Counted from the first letter of the stretch, positions 1 through 12,386 are shown. The stretch is DNA of 64,000 bases from Ctenosaura bakeri (GCA_948474755.1 CAOLHI010000424.1:558001-622000); one strand, 5' to 3'. Made by a program: numbers and translations. The notes: generated by a model from the letters alone, not told the origin.

Positions 1-1017
1 ACAGCTTGAAGAACTCAGGGATACATGTATTTACATGAGTGCTATTTTAAAATGAAATCTGCCTTCTGATTTATTGAAAGAACATGCCAATACAGCACGG
101 AAGGGTGACTGCAAATGCTCAAGACTACTTAGACACTATTATTTTCCCATTATGCCAAGTAAGAATGCATTGTTTTCATTAGGTTAACATTTTAATATGT
201 TATGAATACAGAAAGAAGTGTGTTTACACTTACAGTGTACTCTCTGTATATGTGGGGATTTCCTTCCAGTAGCCCTAACATAAAATAAAAGAGGCAAATG
301 CTTTGTGCTATTATTGCCAATGGGAGCAACATGCATGCACCTGCACTGGTAAAGGCACGAGCATGGAGCCCCCGTTCAGAACCATTGGTCACAATGGTCT
401 TCATGTGACCTTGCATTCATGTGTGCTGAGGTCACATCAGCAGAGGACGCGACCTGTATAATACTATATTATAAGCCTTTAGACAGGGCTCTCTTTGTAA
501 AACACAGATCCATATATTTACATACCATGCAGAGGAAGAGAGACAAAAGTCAAATCAAAATGCGTGTTTTCAGCCAGTTTTTAGGGGCAACATGTTAGTT
601 ATGAATTCTTTACATATCCGAACCCCCTTTTTTCTTTAACCTTGTCTTCCTTTTTTCTTTCTTTATCTCTAGGGATGAACAAGGATAAGCCACTCAGCAA
701 TTAGTATGTGAGAGTGAGGAATTGGTACAGGAGAAATGAGAAAGTTTTATAAATGTATATTAAAAGCTTAGGCACTGTTTGTTCTTAAATTCAAATAAAA
801 AAAAATTAAACAAGACTAGATGGTAAAGATCCCACAAGCCACAGAAATTCACAAGATTCACCTTCTTTTAACCATTCTACACCTCCCCTCAGAAAAATCT
901 ATATTCTGGGAAATGGTCTAGAATGCCAACTTTCTGAAGAGTTAAGTATGGAATAATGGGCAGAGGGAGTCAACCTACAGAAGACCTACCTTGCTTTATT
1001 TTTCTCTGCTCCTAAAC
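1..1017. other. No recognisable gene or repeat
   Basis: AT-rich DNA with short, unconvincing open frames only. I recognise no repeat family, splice-flanked exon or RNA gene here. Confidence 0.5.
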
Positions 1018-1020
1018 TTT

Positions 1021-1487
1021 GGTCCTTTCCACACGGGGGTTAAAAAACGGTGTAGAGTGACCTCTGAGGGAGGTCATCTACACTGTAAAGTGGATTGGGA
1101 CGGACTACTTTTGCGTAGTTCCACACCCCAATCTGCGCAGGAGCGACCGGAAGCGGCGGCGACGCGTGCTTTTTAAAAACCACTTTTCATGAGGTTTTTA
1201 AAAATTCAAGCCACATGCAGCCCCGTTGCAGCGCCCAGTGTAGATCTGCAGGCACGCGCAAGTGCGTGCCTGCAGACCTGCCAGGGGGCGGGCGAGCTTC
1301 TCTGGTTGGTGGAGAGCCTCCGCCAGCTGGGAGCCGCCATTTTGGACACGCAGGACGCCTCAGGATGTCGACAAGTGTGGAGCAGCGAACTCGCGCTGCT
1401 CCACGTGGCGAAGGACTTACCCGGTTGCAGGTAAGCTCCATTTTAGCGTGTTTTCGCCTGTTTCTTCCTCCGCGTATGGAAAGGGCC
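1021..1487. mobile_element. Harbinger-type MITE 1 (GC-rich, TTT target duplication)
   Basis: A 467-bp GC- and CpG-rich island lies in AT-rich DNA. The left end reads GGTCCTTTCCACACGGGG, and the reverse complement of the right end reads GGCCCTTTCCATACGCGG (about 14 of 18 match). TTT flanks it on both sides (1018-1020 and 1488-1490), a 3-bp target duplication as made by PIF/Harbinger transposases. The ends resemble those of the large Harbinger element at 33949-43076. It contains two perfect hairpins, a 13-bp stem with a 6-base loop at 1245-1276 and a 9-bp stem with a 6-base loop at 1379-1402, and a YY1-like GCCGCCATTTT. It has no transposase. Assignment to the superfamily is by inference from ends and duplication length. 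Confidence 0.7.
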
Positions 1488-1599
1488 TTTGTCTTACAGT
1501 TGCAGCAACAACAATAATGCCTTTACCTGCCTGCTTTTCTGCCCTCTGTTTAAAGCATCACTAGCAGTTCTTTGCAGCTGCTGCTTCTTTAGAGAGTAG

Positions 1600-2260
1600 G
1601 CAGACAATATAATAAAGTGAAACAAGGGCAGGGGAAGGAAGAGAGGACTGGAGGTACAGCTGTGGCTACATGACATGGAATCATAGCAAAGCTGGGTGGG
1701 ATGGAAGGAGGTGTAGCAGGAGGGGAAGCACAAGGTACAGCATGAAGTGAGAGGAAGGAAGGAAGGAAGGAAGGAAGGAAGGAAGGAAGGAAGGAAGGAA
1801 GGAAGGAAGAAAGGAAAGAAAGAAAGAAAGAAAGAGGAAGGAAGGAAGGAAGGAAGGAAGGAAGGAAGGAAGGAAGGAAGGAAGGAAGGAAGCAAGGAAG
1901 CAAGGAAGGAAGCAAGGAAGGAAGATGTAAGATGAAGAAAAGGACAGGGAGATGGGAGGTGCAGTGGAAGAGTGCAAGGAATAAAAGAGGGAGGCATAAG
2001 ATGATGTAAGGTGCAAGAGAGGGAGAAGTGATGTCCCAAGGTGAGATGACCAAGGAAAGGGAAGGTGGGAGTGGACTGCAAGAAGCTAGTGAGGGAAACT
2101 TGGCAAAGGTACAAAGTGAGACAAGGAAAGGAGAAAGGTGCACCTGCCAAGTAAGGGAGGGACGCATTATGAAACCACTAGGCAAGGCAACAGAGAGGGA
2201 GGTGGAAGGGTGCAAAGAAGAGAAATAGGTACAAGGTGAGGAAAAGTGCAAGGGAAGAAG
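1600..2260. repeat. (GGAA)n microsatellite inside a purine-rich tract
   Basis: Positions about 1752-1922 are an almost uninterrupted GGAA/GAAA tandem array with a few AAAG and GCAA variants. It is flanked to about 2260 by degenerate G/A-rich DNA. The long open frames on both strands here are artefacts of the repeat (Leu-Pro-Ser and Lys-Glu-Gly runs). Confidence 0.9.
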
Positions 2261-2352
2261 CTGCGGTTTGTCCTTACTTTCCTCTGCACTTTTACCTGGG
2301 AATCAGATGGTAGCCACCTTCAGGGGCTTCCTGTGACATTTTCAGGACTCTA

Positions 2353-2576
2353 CAGTGGGCTCTTGGTATCTGCTAGACTTTGATTCCAGGACCCCTCATG
2401 GATACCAAAATTTGTGGATGCTCAAGTCCCATTATGTACAATGATGGAGTAAAACAGTGTCCCTTATATAAAATGGGAAAATCAGTGTTTGCTTTTTGGA
2501 TTTTGGAAAAAATATTTTCAAGCCGTGATTGGTTGAATCCGTGAATACAGAATCTGTGGATATGGAGGGCAGACTG
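2353..2576. mobile_element. Tc1/mariner-pogo-type MITE with TA target duplication
   Basis: The left end starts CAGTGGGCTCTTGGTATC, and the reverse complement of the right end starts CAGTCTGCCCTCCATATCC. TA precedes the left end (2351-2352) and follows the right end (2577-2578). The interior, with phrases such as GGATACCAAAAT and GGATGCTCAAGTCCC, resembles Tigger/pogo-derived repeats known from amniotes. The element is non-autonomous. The superfamily rests on the TA duplication and CAGT termini; the exact family is not identified. Confidence 0.6.
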
Positions 2577-2578
2577 TA

Positions 2579-3762
2579 TACCTTTTTGCCATCAGTAAGA
2601 AAACTCATGGCACCCCCACCAGTGATCTGATAACAACACAGTAGCATTAGAAGTGTCGATGCATGACAACAGGTTGTTATATTTAACACACCAATGACAT
2701 ACACAATCACTTTACATAGTTCCTGTCCTGCTATTAATCCCCACAACAACCCTGTAAGGTAGATTTGTTGAGAGGTAGTGTCAGTCGATGGTCACATGGT
2801 AAATTCAATGACCAAAGAAGGATTTGAGCTTGTGCCTCTCTGTTCCATGTCCAGAACTATAAATATCACTCTATTAGTTCTCTCTAAAGAATAGTTACTA
2901 TAAAAATTGTAACTAGGCTGAAACATAGTTGTAGAAATAAATGCAATTATACTTGTAAATTTAGATACATAAAATTTATATTAATAATATGCACAATTAT
3001 GATATTTGCATAATATACAAATTAGATATCCAGATTTGACAGGCTGAAATATGGCAACCCCTAGATATTTCTCAATTTCTAACATCCAAACAAACAATGT
3101 AAACAGAACTTTGTCTTTCTTTTAGCTGTTTTATCAGACTTCACAATATATCTCCCCATATCTTAGCCTTGGTAGTTGTTACTGACATCATCCACATTTT
3201 GTTTTCTGAAATAGGGCTGGTGCAACAACTCCTCCAAGTGTAAGGCTTCTTTTAGTCCAAAAAGTAAAAAAAGAAACCCTGCTGCCTATGGCCCAATAAA
3301 AAAAACACTCTTCTTCAAATAAGCATATTCCTCTTGTTCTCAATGGACTCTGACCCAGCAATTCTCTTGATGCCTCTGGGTGGCCTTCTATAGTCATTTC
3401 CCAGGGAATGCAGTCTACAGAGATATCCTTGATGCTACTATTAATTGCTTCCTGTCTAAAGATGCATTGAGAGGCTATCGTATCTCAGATTTCTGGACCA
3501 ATTTCCATATGAAAAGAAATGCAATGAAATCAGACTCACTAGGGAGCACAGAACATAGTAGTTGAAGATTCTCTGCTTCTCTCCTGGGAAACTATCAGGA
3601 GCCTGCTACCTCCCCTGGACACATCTAAATGCTCCTACATGTATCTTGTTGCCAGCTAAAGTGCTAAGATGAAATGGAAAGTTCTGCTGTGACCACTGCT
3701 CCCAATAAAACCCAGACTACACATGATGCAGGAGATCCACAAATACCATCTCACTTTGTTTT
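2579..3762. other. No recognisable gene or repeat
   Basis: AT-rich DNA. I see no family signature, long open frame or RNA gene. Confidence 0.45.
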
Positions 3763-3764
3763 TA

Positions 3765-4161
3765 CAGTGGCCCCTCCACTTGTGAGGGTTCAGGGCACAG
3801 AATCCTCATGAAAGTGGAAAAACCATAAATAATTCCCCCTTCCCATTCCCTTGCCTTTCGGACACCAGGGCCAGAGGCAAAGGAATGGAGGAGGGAAGCT
3901 CTGGAGGAGAAAAGGAAGGCTTCCATAAGCCTTCCCGCTCCCTGCATTCTGCTGCCTATTGCCTTGGTGAGAGTTCTCAGCACCGGGGCCAGAGACAAAA
4001 GAATTTCCTTGCCTTTTCTTTGGGCACTTGCCTTCCTTCTTCACACCCAACAAAACGCAAGGGAATGGGAGGAGGAGAATGAAGGGGGAGGTATGCACGC
4101 ACACACCTCACAAATAATCAAGTTTGCAAAGGTCAAACCAGCGAATGTGGAGGGAGGACTG
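3765..4161. mobile_element. Tc1/mariner-type MITE, CAGT..ACTG ends
   Basis: The left end CAGTGGCCCCTCCACTTGTG pairs with the reverse complement of the right end, CAGTCCTCCCTCCACATTCG. TA flanks the left end and CA the right, so the duplication has probably decayed. The ends are similar to those of the 460-bp element at 8091-8550, so the two are probably the same family. The interior is G/A-rich with no coding capacity. The mariner-type call is inferred. Confidence 0.5.
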
Positions 4162-4164
4162 CAT

Positions 4165-5190
4165 AGTGTTTATAAGTATTTCTAGTAGCTGTAGATTTGG
4201 ATCGCGTCTATGTAGCCCTGGGGGAGATGGCTTACAGCTCTTGCAGAACTATTTTTCTCCTTTTGACTCTTTCAAGTTTTGTTGCATTACAACTTGGAAT
4301 AATACAGTGGTACTGGAGGTGATGATGATAACAACAACAATGCACACTATGGTGAGAAACATATTACCTTCCAGGTGTTGTTAAACTGCAGTTTCCAGCA
4401 GCTGTGCTGTGAGGAACACTGAGTTACAGACCAATAACATCTGGAGGACCACACAATTAGCACTCTTGTTTTAAAAGAACAGCATCCGTGGCCAAGATAT
4501 CCAGCACCCATGGTTCCTCATGTTCCAAGATCCACTAGTAGAAATTCTTATACTATATTAAAAGACGGACCAATCTGATTTTTCATTTACACCCTTCTAG
4601 CCCATCTCTGAGGTTCAAAACATTTTTTGATCAGTTATATTTAACCTGATTAGCAAGGATGCCTAAGGCTAGACTGCACATCATTTAAAAAAAAGATTGT
4701 GAAACTTTTATACCTTTTCCCAGTGTGCTGTGTGTTGACTCTAACCAGGTGATCACCGTGTTCTTGTTTTGTTTTTGTTTGGGGGGAGCTATTTTGCTTC
4801 AAGAGTTTTAGCACAGGCTAGCAAGAGTTCTGCAGATACCATGAACTGCCAAAAACACAAATGAATGGGTTTTAGAGCGAATCAAGCAAGCACAGCAAGT
4901 GAAGATGACTAACATGAGCTGTCATACTTTTGGACGTATCATAAGACAATGCAACTCGTTGGAAAAGATGATAACGCTTGGTAAAGTGAAAGGCAGCAGG
5001 GAAAGAGGGAGATGCCCTGCAGGTGGACTGATTCAGCCAAGGAAACTACAGCCCTGAGTCTGTGAGAGGTAAGAGGGCTGTTGATTACCAGGGATTTTGG
5101 AAGTCTCTCATTCATAGGGTCGTCATGAGCTGAAGTCAAGTGATGGCAATAACAACAAAACAAGCTTCATAACATTTCTTTTATTTAAAT
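4165..5190. other. No recognisable gene or repeat
   Basis: AT-rich single-copy-looking DNA. Only short chance open frames are present. Confidence 0.4.
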
Positions 5191-5194
5191 ACTA

Positions 5195-5508
5195 GCATAT
5201 ATACCCAGCATTGCCTGGGATTTTATTTCCTCATAGATGATACTTTGTTAGAAAGATTTGAGATCCTGTGTCTCTAATTCCCCAAACTGTCTTGTCCAGT
5301 ATCTGTAACTTTTCTCCATATTCTTCAATCCAATCTGTATTCAGAGTTATTAACATCCACAGGTTGGGTTCCTGAGGGAATACACTGCCTTCCTCCTTGC
5401 TGCTAGGCCTCATCTCCATAGCAACAAGCCAGGCCCAAGAGCTTTCTGTGGCTGAGAATTCTAAAGGCCTTTCCCTAAAATGCAAACCCTAGGATTCCAT
5501 AGAATCTT
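5195..5508. repeat. Unclassified repeat joined to half of a foldback MITE
   Basis: The segment starts with ACTAGCATATATACCCAGCA, a short motif that I associate with dispersed repeats in reptile and insect genomes but cannot name. From about 5436 it reads into one arm of the palindromic hAT-like family found elsewhere in the window (GCTGAGAATTCTAAAGG, then GCAAACCCTAGGATTCCATAG). The other arm is missing. Boundaries are approximate. Confidence 0.35.
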
Positions 5509-8088
5509 CTCAGGCAGCCAATCATATAAGGTCTTTGCCTGACACAGACAAACAAACATACCAACTTTGACTTTTATACAGTAGACATATTTCTGCTTTC
5601 CCTTTTTCCTTTATTGCTTAACCTTAAAAAAAAAAGCCCATCTGAATCCAAGTTTTTTGGAGTGAATTCCAGGGGAGAGTTCTCCTCCACCCACTTCAGC
5701 AGCCTGATTTACACTCCAGGCTTTAAGCTAAGTGGGAGGATGGATAGAGGTTTGATCAGCAAGATCGTGAGGCTGACAGTTTCCTCACTGTTGGGATTTT
5801 CTTTTTGACTTATTCAAATAATAAGGTTAATTTAAGTCAGTTTAAAATGAATGAACTATAAGAATGTCATTTCTGACAAGCAGCATTCCATGTTACAGGC
5901 TCTATGTGCATGTACAAATGCCACCAGTATAAATGATCATCACTATTATTCTCCAGTTAAGCAAAACCTCTGAAAATGGGAATAAAACATAAATGTGAGG
6001 GAAAGAGGCCAAAAAGAAGAAGGATGTGAACATTTGAATTAGCTGTTTCCGAAGTCATGCAAAGGCATTAACAAGGAGGCCTTTCTTTAGAAAGAGCAGC
6101 CAAAATTGATTTCTCATGCTGGTGAGTCAAAGACCAAAGGGAAAGCTGCTGCTTTCCGAGTTGCTGTAAGGAAAATATTTAGAGTCACTGATGTACAGCT
6201 GGGCTTTTTTTATTTGCATCCAATTAAAAAAAATCAAAATAAAATTTCCAGCTGTACCAATTTCTTATTCCAAAATGCAAATGTCACACAGTCAGCTGTG
6301 TTCTGGCAGGGATGGGACTCAGCAGGCATTCTGCATTTTCTCCTATTAGCAGCATAGTTTCTACATTTCAATGAAGTCTCACTCATGGTCAGAAATTAGA
6401 TACTGATGCTTTAGATCATCTCACCTAAGAAAGTATTAAACATCTCAGGTGAGGTGAAGTTTGTGGCATGGGTATGCTACCGTTTTATTAACTACTGAAT
6501 TAACAAAACTGTGGTAAATTCAGGAGTGACTTTTCCTTCTCTAAGCACACATTCAACCACTTTCATGTGTACCAGTAGAAAGCTAGTTGGACTTTACTCC
6601 TGGATAATGGCTTTATGTTCACATTGTTGTTTTTTAATGAAAGAAATATCATCATCATCACTACCATTAAGTTTTATTTTTTATCCACTGCCCCCAATTG
6701 CTCAAGGTGAGGTACACTATAAATTATAATACAGCTAAAAATACATAAAGCCATTTAAAATGTACTAATTTAAAATTCATAGTTAAAAATTGACTGGGTA
6801 GGCCTGCCAGAAGAGATGGGTCTTTAGATGGGTCTTTTTAAAAATCAGATAATGTGTTTTGCTATATAATCTCTTCCAGCATGCCATTCCCCCGTCTGGG
6901 ACAGCCAATTAAACGATCCTCTGAGTGACCCATTGCCAGTTTACTCCTAGTCATGTACTCGGACTCTTGGGTTTGGGCCCAGGCTGCATGATGAGCCACT
7001 GTACAAGCTTAGTGTTATCATGTGGTAAGAGGCACCACAACAGTTTATTTGAAATTGCTTCTAAATCGGTCCAATACAAGGGCAAATATAGGCGTAAGAG
7101 TAAAATCTGAACTGCCATAAACCTGATAGACAGTGGAATAATCTATAGAAATCAAGTCCATTGAAGCCAATCTCTTCTTATACAAGGGAATCAACAATTA
7201 AATAACTTCATCACTAGTACCTCACACCAGTGTTAAGTAGCACATATCTCAGCAGGAAATTCAACAGTTTGTTGATGAGAATGTCGACTGATGGGTTTTC
7301 ATATGTCGGGATCTTGTGCTATAATTTAACACTTTTGGTAGATGTCAGGACATGAAACTAATACTATCACCAATCAAAATGTATACTTTTCATATTGATT
7401 TGGCCTTGGTAAACATTTTTTGCTGGACCTAACAGGACTGTTATATGTAAAGATCTGATTACCTTCTCGTAGGTTGCAGCCAGACGGGAAATTGCCAAAC
7501 AACAGAAAACTGGATCTGGTTTAAGTTTAGATAGCTGGTATAGCAGAACCTGGAAATTAGCATTGTCTAAAAAGTCAGCCTATAGAACAAAACCACTGCA
7601 AAACAAATAAAGTATTGACATCTTTCAGAGCACATGGTCCCCTTTAGTTTGATTCATACACCAGACAGAAGACCAACCAAAACAAGCTTTAACTTATAAA
7701 GGTTGTTGAAACACACTCTGAGTAGTCCTAGCCTTTGTCTCTCTACCTATTATACATAGAATTTATACAGGAATACTCCAGCTAACAAAGCCTCTGACAA
7801 ACTCCTTTTTGCAGAGTCTTTTCATGGGATCCCAGCCCAGCCCACCTTTTCTTATCCTCTGTCTAGCTGAAAGTTTTTTTGCAATATTGTCATTGGGAGG
7901 ATGGTGGAGGAGGGCTGGAGCAAAATAGACACTCAGTCTTGAGTTGCAGCAGTACATCTGCAGCAAACAATTCAACAAAAGAATGAGATTCTACTATAGG
8001 TGATCCTACTGCAGCTGTGTGTGTTCACGTGCAACAGGCAAAGTAAAGACCTGCCTCCAGAATCACTTACCGAGCATGTGGAGCAAAA
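5509..8088. other. Mostly unassigned DNA
   Basis: I see no gene. A segment near 6640-6790 (ATTGCTCAAGGTGAGGTACA) faintly resembles LINE-derived 3' sequence but is too decayed to name. The rest is AT-rich and unremarkable. Confidence 0.35.
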
Positions 8089-8090
8089 TA

Positions 8091-8550
8091 CATTTGGCCC
8101 TCCACATTTGCAGGTTTCATTTTCATAGACTGGATTATTTGTGAGTTTCTTCAAGCCTGCCCCCCCCACCTCAGCCACTTCTTTTCTGGGGGAACTGTCC
8201 CTCTCAGCAGCTCCAATCAGATTGCACAGCCATTTAAAAATCTGCCTCTGGTCCTCCTCTCCTCCTCCAGTCACTGCCTGACCAGCTGAGGATGGCTCCC
8301 AGCCTGATTTCTCAGCACCACAAACCCACACGCAAGGAAAGAGATAGGCAAGGACATATAAAACCACCTTGTCTACCCACGCCCTTTCCCTCTCCTTTCC
8401 CCAACCTGGTTTGGACCCTGGATGCCTGTTCGTCCCGCCACACCTCACCTCCCTTTGCAGACACGCACACACACATTTTGATATTTCTGCTTTTCCCACC
8501 TTTGAGAGAGTCCTGCACCCCTAACCCTAGTGAATGTAGAGGGCCAACTG
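8091..8550. mobile_element. Tc1/mariner-type MITE with perfect TA duplication
   Basis: The left end is CATTTGGCCCTCCACATTTG; the reverse complement of the right end is CAGTTGGCCCTCTACATTCA. TA lies immediately outside both ends (8089-8090 and 8551-8552). The interior is pyrimidine-rich with no transposase frame. The apparent 175-aa open frame on the minus strand is a by-product of base composition. The shared CCCTCCAC and ATTCGC/ATTTGC blocks link it to 3765-4161. Confidence 0.65.
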
Positions 8551-8892
8551 TAGAAAGAAAAGTGAGAAGCATATTAGTCTGCCTCACCAGCTCCCCTGGA
8601 ATGTTCAGGAAAGCATGGATCTTTAAGTTTCACCACCAAAATAGAAATTTTAAAAAAAGAAGCTGCTGAAACGGGGGGAGGGGGGAATCATCTTAGCATC
8701 CATTTTGGAAGAAGCTCTCAAGTGGTCTCGAGAAGATTCAAAATATTTCTGTTTACTTATGCAAGGCTTACCTGGCCTGGCTGTTTCATTTCACATGTGC
8801 ATAACGTAAGTTTCACACAAAAAGTTTGCTGAAACATGTTATTCTTTTCATGTTATTTCTACTTCTGGTACCAAAGTTTCTGTGAAAGAAGC

Positions 8893-8945
8893 ACAGTGTG
8901 CCTTCCGTATATGCAGAGGTTCCATTCCAGGACAGCCCCACCCCC
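8893..8945. repeat. Fragment of a pogo/Tigger-like MITE end
   Basis: The text CAGTGTGCCTTCCGTATATG followed by GGTTCCATTCCAGGAC resembles one end of the Tigger-like element at 2353-2576. No partner end was found, so it is a fragment. Confidence 0.35.
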
Positions 8946-9955
8946 ATGTAAAACAAAAAATGGAAGGGTTACATCTGCTTCATTAACCAAAGGATACCTG
9001 TATAGGTATCTTCTTGTCTTTTTGTTATATTGCAACAAGTTTATTATTTCTTCTTTGAAAATGTGGATGTTTGGATTTGTTCTGTCAGAAATACATTGAT
9101 GGTACGTGGCAGGGGGCTGGGTTTGACATCCCTTGTGGTCTCTTCCAAGTCTGTTATTCTATCACTAGAATAAAAACATTTTTAAAATTGAAAAATGGTT
9201 TCCATAACGGTATAAATCAGTCCCAAGTGTCAAGCATTCTCATATCTCAAGTCCTTCTCCTTGAACTTCATCCTTCTCCACTTCAAACTCTTGATTGTTT
9301 ATAATCCTGATGTGTTTGTTCAGTCACTGACACACATAGCTAATGGTATCTCCAAGCCTATTTCAATGCAGCCCTTCTGTGAGTTGTACAGTTTCATATA
9401 CTTTGCACTCATGTATTTAATCTCACTGTACTCATCTCATTTGTGTTGCTATGTTACTGTCTCTGAATAATGGCCAGATCCTGAAGAAAAAGGCCAATGT
9501 AATTGTCTTATCAGCCACAGTGCCATGGCAGATTCTGTGTGAGCATACCATACATTCTTTTCCCATGTATATCAGTTATAACATTTCCCCACAGAGCCTG
9601 GCATGGATAAGAGAAAGGAATACACTGCTTTCTGCACTCCAGCCTGTCAGTTAGCTGTCTTTCCACATCTTCCGCTGCAAGCTACAATGGGCAGCAGTCT
9701 CAACACAAGCTGCCTCTTCACACAACAACAGTAATTTTCTAAAAACTGTCAAACTCTTTCGGGGTCCTTACTGAAGTAGCCCCATGACATGGGGAGCAGG
9801 GAGGACTGAACACCATCTGGTGGGGCCCTTTCCTACTCTTTTGACTGCTGACAGTGATCATACCAATATTCTGAGCTAGTGCCAGGTACTTACCATAATT
9901 TTGATTTAACACAATGCCCTCAACAGAGTAAGATTCCAGGATACTACATAACTTT
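8946..9955. other. No recognisable gene or repeat
   Basis: AT-rich DNA without a recognised element, apart from a CTCF-like motif at 9809-9825 listed separately. Confidence 0.4.
9809..9825 (-). promoter_or_regulatory. CTCF-like core motif
   Basis: On the minus strand the text is CCCCACCAGATGGTGTT, close to the vertebrate CTCF core (CCACCAGRKGGC). A motif match alone is weak evidence of binding. Confidence 0.25.
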
Positions 9956-9956
9956 G

Positions 9957-10190
9957 AGAATCAGCATGCTGTAGTGGTCTGACCATTGGGCTTTCACCCT
10001 GGAGCCCAGTGTTCAAATCCCCTCTTGACCATGTAAACCTACCAGGTGATCTTTGGCAAGTTACTCTCTCTCAGCCTCAGAGGAAGGGCATGGCAAATCC
10101 CCTCTGAAAAAATCTTGCTAAGAAAACCCTATGATAGGGTCACCTTAGGGTCACAGTATGTTGGAAATGACTTGAAAGCAAACAACAAGA
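9957..10190 (+). mobile_element. tRNA-derived squamate SINE (ACA-SINE2-like)
   Basis: A tRNA-like head contains an A-box-like GTAGTGGTCTGACCATTGGG and a degenerate B box (GTTCAAATCCCC). It is followed by the conserved body (AGGAAGGGCATGGCAAATCC) and the tail GGGTCACAGTATGTTGGAAATGACTTGAAAGCAAACAACAA. The same body and tail recur at least ten times in the window in both orientations. This copy is nearly complete. The family name is from memory of lizard repeats and needs a library search. Confidence 0.75.
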
Positions 10191-10275
10191 AGTACCACCT
10201 GTAACTGCAATCACTTCACTCCTTCAATAATCTAAGTGACCTGCATTAAAAATTTCAAAGGGGTAGCTGTTAATG

Positions 10276-10457
10276 GAGCAAGCATGGTGTGGTGGTTTGT
10301 GCATTGGGCTATGACCCTGGAGACCAAGGATTGATTTCTCGCTTGGCCATGGAAATCCACCAGGTGACCTCAGCCACATCAGCCCCAGAAAACCCTGATA
10401 GGTTCATCTTAGGGTTGCCACAAGTTAGAAATGACTTGAAGGCATACAAGAACAACA
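10276..10457 (+). mobile_element. tRNA-derived squamate SINE, internally shortened
   Basis: The head GGTGTGGTGGTTTGTGCATT and the TGACCCTGGAGACCAAGGATTG block are clear. The central AGGAAGGCAATGGCAAA block is missing, and the tail (GGTTGCCACAAGTTAGAAATGACTTGAAGGC) is intact. The B box reads GATTGATTTC, a decayed form. Confidence 0.7.
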
Positions 10458-11819
10458 TTTGTTCAAAACAAGAAAAGAGTCATTTTCCATCTTTATGACT
10501 AACATGGTTACTTTCCCATAAATTTTCAATGGCATATGATATATGTACAGTGTACATGGTTGTAGATGGGATCAGAATGAAATTGTATGCAGAAGGTAAT
10601 AATTAATTATATTACTAACACCAGCCATAAAACATTAGTTTGAATAATCTGGCAATAAGTAAATTACTTAACATGTGACAAACATCTGTAATTGTCATCC
10701 ACATATGCTGCACATGTATTATATCCCACTGTCCTATAATCCATAAAAATTTGTCATAAAATAAATCTGTTGACATTAAAGGTATCTCAAGACTTTTTTA
10801 AAAATAATTTTTTAAATTATCAGAATTATAACTATATGCATAAAATTATTGTGTCACAAGAACTTTTGTTCCTTTAGTACAACAGACTAAACATGAATAC
10901 TACATTCAAAACAATCTTAAAGGTGCCTCTGGATCGTTCAGTGTTACTGAAAGTTTAGCAGGACTAGACACCTGTTATTCCAAACCAAATGCACACAATC
11001 TCTGTGTTTCCTATACAGCCTGTTTATGCAGACAACATTTTTATAGTTACCATGAGCATAACAAAATGAGCACAATTAATGTTCTTAATACACTACTGTT
11101 GGGTGCATAGAGCAACTCAGTAGTAAAGTGGATTTTCACACGTTGAAAATCAGCTAGGCACATCGGATCATCAGCACTGACCATCACTCCCATACGTCTT
11201 CTACAAGCTGGCATACTCACCATCTATCTTCCACTCCCCTACCCTAGGGGAGAAAACAACAACTGGTAATAAAGCTGCTGAGAAGTGTAACCACAATGAA
11301 CTGAAGGGTATAATTCAGAAACATTTTGATAAGCATACTAATTATTGGTTTTGTAGCCCAGCAATTAGCCACCCACTCACACAACAATTAGCAAATAACA
11401 AGGTCCTTTCAGGCCAGTAGTTTCCTAAATCTTATTTGGCACATAGGTACAAAATGAACAGACACCATGATAACTGAAGGGGGAGAGGCTCTTTAAATGG
11501 TATATCTGCTTGTGAGATTTACTTAAGGTCACATCCTTAAGGAAGAGGGATAAAATCGGATCCCATCCAAGGTAATGGATATGTTCATACACAGTTAGTT
11601 ACTTAATTGATGCACTTTTAAGTGACCCGCTAAACAAATATCTACATTAAAATATAAAATATAATAAATAATAAGGAAGCAGAATACATAAAAAACAAGA
11701 TATAACTGTAGCAGAAAATAAAATATTTCAAAATACAAAATCAGCAACAGGATATGAGTGCCAAGTAGTAGAAGCCTTAAAATTGTTCTCAAAATGACTA
11801 GGATAATATATAGGTCTTC
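10458..11819. other. No recognisable gene or repeat
   Basis: Very AT-rich, especially 11600-11720, where low-complexity AT repeats resemble decayed LINE 3' sequence. No gene seen. Confidence 0.4.
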
Positions 11820-12024
11820 TTGTTACTGTGTGCCTTCAAGTTGCTTCCAACTTATGGCGACCCTAAGAAGAACATATCATGAGGTGTATCATAGTGTTTT
11901 CTGGGACTGAGAGTGTATGATGCCCACAAGGTCACCCAGTTGGTTTCCATGGCCAAGCAGGGAATCAAATTCTGGTTTCCAGAGTCATAGTCAAACACTC
12001 AAACCACTACACCACACTGGTTCA
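11820..12024 (-). mobile_element. tRNA-derived squamate SINE, reverse orientation
   Basis: On the plus strand it reads from the tail (GTGTGCCTTCAAGTTGCTTC, ACTTATGGCGACCCTAAG) through the body (AAGGTCACCCAGTTGG) to the tRNA-like head (AAACCACTACACCACACTGG). It is complete or nearly so. Confidence 0.75.
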
Positions 12025-12185
12025 TAGAAAAGTCTTATTAGTCATTAATCGGTTATTAATATAAGTCATATTAAAGTGACTCATAGTCTTTTGTCATCAG
12101 TTCCAAGATTCTGAAAAAGCACAAGATAGTTCTTCATATGAATGGTAATGGTAGCATGAACAGCATCCAGGAGTTTTCTAGTGGT

Positions 12186-12386
12186 TGTGGTGTTGTGTGC
12201 CTTCAACTTATGGTGAGGGTTTTCTTGGCCAGATTTATTCAGAGATGGTTTGCCCCTGCTTTTCTTTGAGGGAGTGTGACTTGCCCAAGGTCTCCAAGTG
12301 GGTTTCTATGGCTGAGTCAAGATTCCAGTCCTGATCTCCCAGTCTCCATGTCCAACACTCAAACCACTATGCTACCCTCACTCTTC
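12186..12386 (-). mobile_element. tRNA-derived squamate SINE, reverse orientation
   Basis: The tail (TTGTGTGCCTTCAACTTATG), the body (GTGTGACTTGCCCAAGGTCT) and the head (AAACCACTATGCTACCC) are all recognisable. A short piece of the tail is deleted. Confidence 0.7.

Noticed and set aside
1494..2251. Long Leu/Pro/Ser-rich open frames on the minus strand
   Set aside because: They are translations of the GGAA microsatellite and its purine-rich flanks; all frames are open because the repeat lacks stop codons.
7972..8587. Overlapping open frames on both strands near 8 kb
   Set aside because: They lie inside a TA-flanked MITE and have no recognisable domain.
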